Of a DNA stretch of 64,000 nucleotides, positions 58,772-64,000 are shown in pieces (positions within the stretch are counted from its first letter, which is position 1; each line of letters begins with the position of its first letter). Under the pieces are notes generated by a model. It had not been told where the DNA came from. It searched no databases and saw nothing but the letters and a program-made list of their open reading frames with translations. Origin of the DNA: Streptomyces sp. 135 (GTDB lineage: Bacteria > Actinomycetota > Actinomycetes > Streptomycetales > Streptomycetaceae); contig NZ_CP075691.1 in NCBI RefSeq assembly GCF_020026305.1, forward strand, positions 3,596,001 through 3,660,000, written 5' to 3'. The translations under genes were made by a program, and so were the position numbers.

Positions 58772-60055
58772 ATGCAGCAGCCGATGTGGCGACGGATATC
58801 CGCCACCCGCCGCAGTGTGGCCCTCGCGTCGGTCACGGCACTCGCCCTCGCGGTCACGACCTCGGCGAGCACCGGACGCCTGATGGAGGATTCGCCCAGC
58901 GCGGCGGGATCGGTGTCGATGGCCCGAAGCGCCACGCTCGGCCCGTGCATGATCAGCGGCACGATGGGCGTACAGATGTCGGAGGGCGTACCGACACAGC
59001 CCGGCTACTCACGCTCCACCGGCACCGTCCGGGCCCTGAACCTCATGGTCGACTTCTCCGACGCGCCCGGCGAGGGCAGCGCGATGGACCGTCTCGCGGA
59101 GTTCTTCCCGCAGACCTCGCAGTGGTTCCGCACCAGTTCCTACGGGCGCCTCGACTACCGCCCCGAGTCCCCAGTGCCCGACTGGCTCCGGATGCCCAAG
59201 CCCTTCGCGAAGTACGGGATAGAGCGCGGCGCCCCCTTCGACCCCGGCTACCGCGAACTCGTCGAGGACATCGTGGCGGCCGCCGACCCGGACGTGGACT
59301 TCCGTGCGTACGACCTCGTGAACGTCCTGGTCACCCCGAACGCGGGCCCCTCGGCGCTCGACACGGTCCTGTCGGTGACCTTCGCGGGCAACCACGAGGC
59401 GCCGGTCGCGGACGGCGTGCCCGTCGCCAACGCGTCCTTCGTCTACAGCCGCCAGGACGACGGCTCGGGCAGCTACCACGAGACGGGCTACCGCGTCCTG
59501 CCCCACGAGAACGGCCACGTCTTCGGCCTGCCCGACCTCTACACGCACGAGGGCGGCGGCGCGGTCGGCCACTGGGACATCATGAGCGAGGACTGGGGCG
59601 CCAACAACGACCTGCTCGCCTGGCACAAGTGGAAGCTGGGCTGGCTCGACGACGACCAGGTCAGCTGCGCGGCGAAGGCCGGCACCACCGAGCACCTCCT
59701 GACCCCGCTGGCCCGCTCCGGCGGCACGAAGCTCGCCTTCGTCCCGCTCAGCGAGAAGACGGGGTACGCGGTCGAGGTCCGCACCCCCGGCGGCAACGAC
59801 GAGGCGGTCTGCAAGCCGGGCGTCCTCGTCTACCGCGTGGACGCGAACGTCGACACGGGCCACGGCCCGGTCACGGTCGCCGACTCGACCGCCGACAGCG
59901 GGGGTTGCACCCGCAGGCCCAACGTCCACGCCGAACTCTCCGACGCGCCCTACGGCCCCGGCGAGACCTTCACCGACCGCGAGTCGGGGGTGCGGGTGAC
60001 GGTGGCGGAAGTGAACGGCGAGGGCCACTACCGGGTGCACGTCACGCGGCCGTAG
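58772..60055 (+). CDS. Secreted M6-like zinc metalloprotease
   Basis: The 427-residue protein has an N-terminal signal (RRISATRRSVALASVTALALA) and the catalytic HENGH (His245, Glu246, His249) in VLPHENGHVFGLPDLYTH. It carries the extended M6/immune-inhibitor style downstream W-D-I-M-S turn (GHWDIMSEDWGANN). No cleavable propeptide site is obvious. It should be a secreted protease. ATG 58772 has GGAAGG upstream. Its 3' end overlaps the rho-like gene by 14 bp in the opposite direction. Confidence 0.88.
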   Translation: MQQPMWRRISATRRSVALASVTALALAVTTSASTGRLMEDSPSAAGSVSMARSATLGPCMISGTMGVQMSEGVPTQPGYSRSTGTVRALNLMVDFSDAPGEGSAMDRLAEFFPQTSQWFRTSSYGRLDYRPESPVPDWLRMPKPFAKYGIERGAPFDPGYRELVEDIVAAADPDVDFRAYDLVNVLVTPNAGPSALDTVLSVTFAGNHEAPVADGVPVANASFVYSRQDDGSGSYHETGYRVLPHENGHVFGLPDLYTHEGGGAVGHWDIMSEDWGANNDLLAWHKWKLGWLDDDQVSCAAKAGTTEHLLTPLARSGGTKLAFVPLSEKTGYAVEVRTPGGNDEAVCKPGVLVYRVDANVDTGHGPVTVADSTADSGGCTRRPNVHAELSDAPYGPGETFTDRESGVRVTVAEVNGEGHYRVHVTRP

Positions 60056-61235
60056 CGCCGTTCGCCGAGCCGGCCCCCGGCACGGTCTGCTGCACCTGCC
60101 GCAGGAACGCGGCGTTGTCCGGAGTCTTCTTGAGCCGGTCGAGCAGCGTCTCCAGAGAGCTCGTGCTGTCCCTGCCCTGCAGGGCGCGCCGCAGCCCGCG
60201 TACGGCGGTCAACTCATCGCGCGGCACGAGCAGTTCCTCCCTGCGCGTGCCGGAAGGCGTGACGTCGACGGCCGGGAAGAGGCGCCGGTCGGCGAGGGTG
60301 CGGTCGAGCCGCAGCTCCATGTTGCCGGTGCCCTTCAGCTCCTCGAAGTAGTAGTCGTCGGCGCGGGATCCGGTCTCCGCGAGGACGGTCGCGAGCATCG
60401 TCAGGGAGCCGCCCTCCTCGGCGAGGCGCGCGGCGCCGAAGAGCCGCTTGGGCCCCTGGATCGCCGCCGCGTCGACGCCGCCGCTGAGGGTGCGGCCGCC
60501 GCTCGCGGCCGCGTTGTTGTACGCGCGGCACAGGCGCGTCAGCGAGTCGAAGAGCATGACGACGTCGCGGCCGTCCTCGACCATGCGCTTGGCCCGCTCC
60601 ACGGCGAGTTCGGCGAGGGCGATGTGCTGCTTGGCGGGCCGGTCGAAGGTCGAGGAGAGCACCTCGCCGCGGACCGAGCGCCGCATGTCGGTGACTTCCT
60701 CGGGGCGTTCGTCGAGGAGGACGACCATCAGATGACACTCGGGGTGGTTCCGGGCGACGGCCGCCGCGATCTGCTGGAGCAGTACGGTCTTGCCGGTCTT
60801 CGGCGGCGCGACGATCAGGCCGCGCTGCCCCTTGCCGACGGGCGCGACGAGGTCGACGAGCCGCCCGGCGAGCGCGCCGCCCGGGGTCTCCAGGGTGAGC
60901 CGTTCGCGGGGGTGCAGCGGCGTCAGCTCCCCGAACCGTCGCCGTCCGCGCAGGGCTTCGGGAACCCGGCCGTTGACGCGGTGCGTGCCGGTGAGCGTAC
61001 GGGCCCGCCCCGCGCACTCTCCCTCGACGAAGTCGCCGCTGCGGAGGCCGAGTTGGCGGACGAGCGGCGCGGGCACCTGGACGTCGTCGGAGGCGGGCAG
61101 GCAGCCGGCGCCGCGGAGGAATCCACGGCCGTCGCGGGCGATGTCGAGAACCCCATTGCAGATGAGGGGAGTTGCGGCGGTACGGGTTGTGGTGGCGGCT
61201 GCGGTAGTGCTCGGGGCGGTGTGGGTGAGGGTCAT
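60042..61235 (-). CDS. Short paralogue of transcription terminator Rho
   Basis: The 397-residue protein has a compact OB-like N-terminal part (VLDIARDGRGFLRGAGCLPASDDVQVPAPLVRQLGL). The Rho ATPase follows: Walker A APPKTGKTV (143-151), LLDERPEEVTDMRRSVRGEVLSSTFD, DVVMLFDSLTRLCRAYN, and the Q- and R-loop region GGVDAAAIQGPKRLFGAARL. It lacks the long N-terminal insertion of actinobacterial housekeeping Rho (usually well over 600 residues). ATG 61235 with AAAGGA upstream is chosen. It may terminate a specific subset of transcripts; the role is not established. Confidence 0.88.
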   Translation of the reverse strand: MTLTHTAPSTTAAATTTRTAATPLICNGVLDIARDGRGFLRGAGCLPASDDVQVPAPLVRQLGLRSGDFVEGECAGRARTLTGTHRVNGRVPEALRGRRRFGELTPLHPRERLTLETPGGALAGRLVDLVAPVGKGQRGLIVAPPKTGKTVLLQQIAAAVARNHPECHLMVVLLDERPEEVTDMRRSVRGEVLSSTFDRPAKQHIALAELAVERAKRMVEDGRDVVMLFDSLTRLCRAYNNAAASGGRTLSGGVDAAAIQGPKRLFGAARLAEEGGSLTMLATVLAETGSRADDYYFEELKGTGNMELRLDRTLADRRLFPAVDVTPSGTRREELLVPRDELTAVRGLRRALQGRDSTSSLETLLDRLKKTPDNAAFLRQVQQTVPGAGSANGATAA

Positions 61236-61538
61236 GGGTGTGGGTCCTTTCGCGGACATGCGCGGGAGGCGGCCCGGCGGGGCGGTGTGAACACGCCCCG
61301 TACGACGGGTGAGGGAACTGCTGCGTGAGGAGCAGTGAGGGAAGAGACGAAGCAGACCGGAAAACCGAACGCTCTGCCGAGAACCGGCATGGTCTGTTCT
61401 GAGTGAGATCCCGGAACCGGGAGAGAAAACGTGGCACGGGCGTCCCGATGGGACGTACGAACGTGCTCTCCGCAAGGTAACACACCGGCGGGCGGGCCGG
61501 CAGGGGGTCGTCGGTGGCCTCGGTGCCGCGCCGTGCCG
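61236..61538 (-). other. Leader and intergenic region upstream of the short rho gene
   Basis: No gene is supported here. On the rho sense strand the leader contains C/U-rich runs (around 61370-61320) and a perfect TCCCGG-TT-CCGGGA hairpin (61422-61409). C-rich, structure-poor leaders are typical rut-like regions of autoregulated rho genes. Nothing else was recognised. Confidence 0.45.
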
Positions 61539-62339
61539 TCAGAAGGCGGAGCTGTCGAACCAGTGCGTCAACAGCCGCTGGTCACCGGCGACCGCGAAGG
61601 CGTCGGCGGCACGGTCGAGGCGCCCGTAGAGAAGTAGCAGGAGGTCGGCGGCGGGGGCGTGAATGGAGGCGTGCGCACCCTCGTGCGCGCTCTGGTGGAC
61701 GCCTTGGTGGGCGCCTTGGTGGACGCCGGCAGCGATGAGCCCGAAACCGTCGGCGCGCAACTGGACGTACCAGTCATGGCCGGTGTCGGTGGCGCGGAAG
61801 CGAATGACTTCACCCGCGCCGCGGAGGCGGGCGACGCCGGGGGCGAAGGGGGTGGCGAAGGGCAGGTTGACGAGGAACTCGTCCACGCCGTCGGCGGCGG
61901 TCGCCGGGTCGATCACGGACGGCAGCCCGAGGGCGGCCTCCGCGTCGGTGCGGTGCACCAGCGTCTCGTACAGCATGCGCCGCACCCAGAACCGGGCGTG
62001 CGGATCGGCGCCCCAGGCCCACATCGGAGCGTCCGGGTCGATCCCGCCGAAGGTCCGGGCGGCTTCCTCCCCGCCGGCCGCGAGCCACGCGGGGTACGCG
62101 TCGAGGCGCTCGGGCAGGCGCAGCTCGACGTCACGGGTCCTCGGCGGCTCCTGGACGCCCTGCCGCAGCAGTACGCAGAACCAGCGCTGCACGCCTCCCG
62201 TGTGCCGGACCAGGTCGAGGAGGGTCCACCCGGGGCAGCCGGGCACGGGGGCGGAGAGGTCGGCACCGTCGAGAAGGGCGACGAACGCCGCGGTCTCGTC
62301 GGCGACGGCGCGCTGCCGCCACTCACCGGACGCAGTCAC
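61539..62339 (-). CDS. Mycothiol-dependent maleylpyruvate isomerase-like (DinB) enzyme
   Basis: The 266-residue protein carries TAFVALLDGADLSAPVPGCPGWTLLDLVRHTGG with the conserved His, RRMLYETLVHRTDAEAALG, and a C-terminal MDMPI-type domain, giving the TIGR03083 pattern. It probably uses mycothiol as a thiol cofactor. A His-rich repeated loop (HQGAHQGVHQSAHEGAH) comes from three 12-bp repeats. GTG 62339 lies inside the end of the marR gene (17-bp overlap), suggesting cotranscription. Confidence 0.85.
   Translation of the reverse strand: MTASGEWRQRAVADETAAFVALLDGADLSAPVPGCPGWTLLDLVRHTGGVQRWFCVLLRQGVQEPPRTRDVELRLPERLDAYPAWLAAGGEEAARTFGGIDPDAPMWAWGADPHARFWVRRMLYETLVHRTDAEAALGLPSVIDPATAADGVDEFLVNLPFATPFAPGVARLRGAGEVIRFRATDTGHDWYVQLRADGFGLIAAGVHQGAHQGVHQSAHEGAHASIHAPAADLLLLLYGRLDRAADAFAVAGDQRLLTHWFDSSAF
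61691..61726 (-). repeat. 3 x 12-bp in-frame repeat in the DinB gene
   Basis: TCTGGTGGACGC, CTTGGTGGGCGC and CTTGGTGGACGC at 61691, 61703 and 61715 encode a repeated Ala-His-Gln-Gly type loop. Confidence 0.85.
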
Positions 62340-62838
62340 GTGCGCCTCCGTCCGACGCGTCCTCGGTCCCTCCGTCGAGCGCGGCGGTGAGCTTGTTGAG
62401 CCGGGAGCGCAGGTCGCGCACCTCGTCGAGCGAGAGCCCGGTGGACTCGGCGATGGCGCGCGGCACGGCGAGGGCCTTCTCGCGCAGGTCGGTGCCCTGC
62501 GGGGTCAGCCGTACGGAGACGGAGCGCTCGTCCGCGACACTGCGCCGCCGCTCGACGTGCCCGGCCGCCTCCAGCCGCTTGAGCAGCGGCGAGAGCGTGC
62601 CGGAGTCCAGCCGGAGCCGCTCGCCGATCTTCTTGACGGGCAGCTCGCCGTCCTCCCAGAGCACGAGCATCACGAGGTACTGGGGGTAGGTGAGCCCGAG
62701 GTCCTTGAGGGCGGTGCGGTAGACGCCGTTGAAGGCGCGGGCGGCGGCGTGCAGCGAGAAGCAGACCTGGTGATCGAGCCGAAGGAAGTCCTGGCCGGCG
62801 GTCAGGTCGTCAGTGGCGCCAACGGATGCGTTCTCCAT
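62323..62838 (-). CDS. ohrR: OhrR-type MarR organic-peroxide regulator
   Basis: The 171-residue MarR protein has an early conserved Cys (Cys26 in LDHQVCFSLHAAARAF), YPQYLVMLVLWEDGELPVKKIGERLRLDSGTLSPLLKRLEAAG and a wing with Asp-Glu-Arg-Ser. This matches OhrR, in which organic hydroperoxides oxidise the N-terminal Cys and release DNA. ATG 62838 is chosen. It is divergent from ohr and lies beside a near-perfect OhrR box. Confidence 0.92.
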   Translation of the reverse strand: MENASVGATDDLTAGQDFLRLDHQVCFSLHAAARAFNGVYRTALKDLGLTYPQYLVMLVLWEDGELPVKKIGERLRLDSGTLSPLLKRLEAAGHVERRRSVADERSVSVRLTPQGTDLREKALAVPRAIAESTGLSLDEVRDLRSRLNKLTAALDGGTEDASDGGARDCVR

Positions 62839-62866
62839 ACCCACAGCGTACAACAACATCCCTCAC

Positions 62867-62890
62867 AATTAAGTTGCACACAACTAAATT
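62867..62890. promoter_or_regulatory. OhrR operator box between ohrR and ohr
   Basis: AATTAAGTTG-CACA-CAACTAAATT is an inverted repeat with one mismatch (62867-62890) in an otherwise GC-rich chromosome. It sits between the divergent ohrR (62838) and ohr (62975) genes. Confidence 0.75.
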
Positions 62891-62974
62891 ACGTGCTCTA
62901 CTACTAGTGCAATCCGCAGAGCAGCCACCGCGAAGCCGCGGAGCTGCTCGCCCGCCGAGGAAGAGGGACGCACC

Positions 62975-63388
62975 ATGGACGCGCTGTACACCGCCGTAGC
63001 CACCGCCAACGGCCGCGAGGGCCGCGCCGTCAGCTCCGACGGCCAGATCGACCTGCCGCTCGGCTTCCCCACCGCCCTCGGCGGCAACGGCAAGGGCACC
63101 AACCCCGAGCAGCTGTTCGCCGCGGGGTACGCGGCCTGCTTCGCCAGCGCGATGGGCAGCATCGCGCGCCAGGAGAAGATCGACGTATCGGACGTCTCGG
63201 TGACCGCCGAGGTCAGCATCGGCAAGGACACCGACGGCGGCTTCGGCCTCGCGGTGGTCATGCGAGCCGAACTCCCCGACCACCTCCAGGGCCCCGCCGG
63301 CGAGGACCTCCTGAAGAAGACCCACGCCTACTGCCCCTACTCCAAGGCCACGCGCGGCAACATCCCCGTCGAGCTCGTCATCGAGTAA
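62975..63388 (+). CDS. ohr: Organic hydroperoxide resistance protein Ohr
   Basis: The 137-residue protein carries the Ohr active-site Cys pair, Cys55 in GYAACFASAM and Cys120 in HAYCPYSKA, with NPEQLFAAGYAACFASAM. It reduces organic hydroperoxides using lipoyl or thiol cofactors. ATG 62975 is preceded by GAGGAAGAGGG. It is expected to be derepressed when OhrR is oxidised. Confidence 0.95.
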   Translation: MDALYTAVATANGREGRAVSSDGQIDLPLGFPTALGGNGKGTNPEQLFAAGYAACFASAMGSIARQEKIDVSDVSVTAEVSIGKDTDGGFGLAVVMRAELPDHLQGPAGEDLLKKTHAYCPYSKATRGNIPVELVIE

Positions 63389-63482
63389 CCCACAGCACCC
63401 CGGAACAACCCCGGCCCCGAAATGACCACCCGCTACACTGACGGCGGTGACGCACTCCACCCGAGCGGCGCCACCATGCCTC

Positions 63483-63555
63483 GCCTTCGTAGCTCAGGGG
63501 ATAGAGCACCGCTCTCCTAAAGCGGGTGTCGCAGGTTCGAATCCTGCCGGGGGCA
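63483..63555 (+). tRNA. tRNA-Arg(CCT), attachment site of an integrative element
   Basis: The 73-nt cloverleaf has acceptor GCCTTCG/CGGGGGC (with two G-U pairs), anticodon stem CCGCT/AGCGG, loop CTCCTAA (anticodon CCT) and T-arm GCAGG-TTCGAAT-CCTGC. It is followed 47 bp later by the 3' end of an integrase gene, the usual arrangement for tRNA-targeted elements. Confidence 0.95.
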
Positions 63556-63602
63556 CAACGCGTTACCGCTCTGACCTGGGATTTCTCCCCCAGGGAGGGC
63601 TC

Positions 63603-64000
63603 CTACTCGGCCTCGGACTCCTCGTCCGGGGCCGTTTGCGTGAGCGGTGCGTGAGCGGACGGAGAGTTGATCTCCGAGATTGCTCCTGACGGATCAGCAT
63701 CATCCGGCACGGACTCCCGGCCGGGATGCTCCGCGTCGTCGGGCTTGGCCTCCGCTTCGGGGGCGCTGTTTTCGGAGGTGGCGCGGGCGCGCGGGACGAG
63801 CCGGGCTGCGGCCTCGGCGATCGCCAGGTCCGCTTCGGGGAGCAGGCTCGTGTAGGTGTCGGCCGTGATGGTGATCGAGGAGTGGCCGAGCATCTCCTGG
63901 ATGTCCTTCAGGTCGGCCCCGGCCGCGTGGGCGAGGGTCGCGGCACCGTGGCGGAGGTCGTGGAGCCGGACCGGCGGGAGGTCGATCTCCTCGTACAGCT
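63603..64000 (-). CDS. Tyrosine recombinase integrase (C-terminal part, 5' end outside window)
   Basis: The frame runs off the right edge. It contains VRLHDLRHGAATLAHAAGAD (catalytic HDLRH region), then IQEMLGHSSITITADTYTSL with the LGHSS box and Tyr. A tail rich in Glu, Ala and Ser follows. This is the C-terminal catalytic domain of a phage or ICE integrase. Its 3' end points to tRNA-Arg(CCT), so it is the left boundary of an integrated element reaching beyond base 64000. Confidence 0.92.
   Translation of the reverse strand, partial: LYEEIDLPPVRLHDLRHGAATLAHAAGADLKDIQEMLGHSSITITADTYTSLLPEADLAIAEAAARLVPRARATSENSAPEAEAKPDDAEHPGRESVPDDADPSGAISEINSPSAHAPLTQTAPDEESEAE

Noticed and set aside
1..64000. 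CRISPR array, biosynthetic gene cluster or intact insertion sequence
   Set aside because: No spaced identical repeats with unique spacers, no PKS/NRPS modules, and no transposase were seen. The 46-bp, 21-bp and 8-bp repeats have spacing or contexts that do not fit CRISPR.

Overview
The window is chromosomal DNA of a Streptomyces or a very close actinomycete. It has very high GC with almost exclusively G or C at third codon positions, many GTG, TTG and probable CTG starts, and genus-typical genes: an SsgA-like sporulation protein, SepX/GlpR, the sigma factor HrdD, a tricorn protease and a mycothiol-type DinB enzyme. Gene content and order from the SsgA-like gene to hrdD look like conserved Streptomyces core chromosome (judged from memory, no alignment run). 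No secondary-metabolite cluster, CRISPR array or intact insertion sequence is visible. The only mobile DNA is the edge of an integrative element at the right end.

Layout. 1-4365: end of an EamA permease, an internally deleted aadA-like gene, a PadR regulator with a membrane partner and two divergent small membrane proteins, and a class C-type serine hydrolase. 4424-7222: a CbiM(N)-CbiQ-CbiO nickel/cobalt ECF importer behind a Nur-like box. 7394-14700: SsgA-like protein, a TetR-MMPL exporter pair with two palindromic operators, a tricorn protease, and a small charged protein followed by a strong terminator. 14726-18887: an operon of Baeyer-Villiger monooxygenase, alpha/beta hydrolase and short-chain dehydrogenase, divergent from a MerR regulator. 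18900-21721: a Tat-exported protein, exonuclease III, a GNAT enzyme and tRNA-Ala(CGC).

21808-27929: sepX/glpR, rimJ-like, moaB, moaC, glp/moeA and galU on the minus strand, then a folate enzyme on the plus strand. This links a GlpR/SepX membrane protein with its gephyrin-like partner Glp. 28012-36844: penicillin acylase-family hydrolase, K+/H+ antiporter, MFS, zinc-ribbon protein, MTA phosphorylase, an SAF-type protein with compensating frameshifts, and mscL. 36852-42675: a small Pro-rich protein, a remnant of a pyruvate formate-lyase activase gene, LtrA, a P1-family peptidase, an L,D-transpeptidase lipoprotein and two conserved hypotheticals. 42782-48813: the fructose regulon (fruR-fruK-fruA), a TetR gene, and an orphan solute-binding lipoprotein behind six 8-bp repeats.

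49106-57674: two DHA2-type exporters, a WYL regulator, hrdD with a match to the sigma-R promoter consensus, a Bar-like acetyltransferase, a questin oxidase-like gene with three self-cancelling 1-nt shifts, and a MarR-dioxygenase pair. 57833-63388: TetR, a secreted HExxH metalloprotease with a CRP-like site, a short Rho paralogue, a DinB enzyme, and an OhrR-Ohr pair with an OhrR box. 63483-64000: tRNA-Arg(CCT) followed by the 3' part of a tyrosine integrase, the end of an element that continues beyond the window.

Most genes form small self-contained modules, each a regulator beside its target with a palindrome between them. The most unusual features are the self-cancelling frameshifts in two genes, the internally deleted aadA, the short Rho, the non-ATG starts, and the many short tandem repeats with units that are multiples of 3 inside genes and 8 bp between genes.
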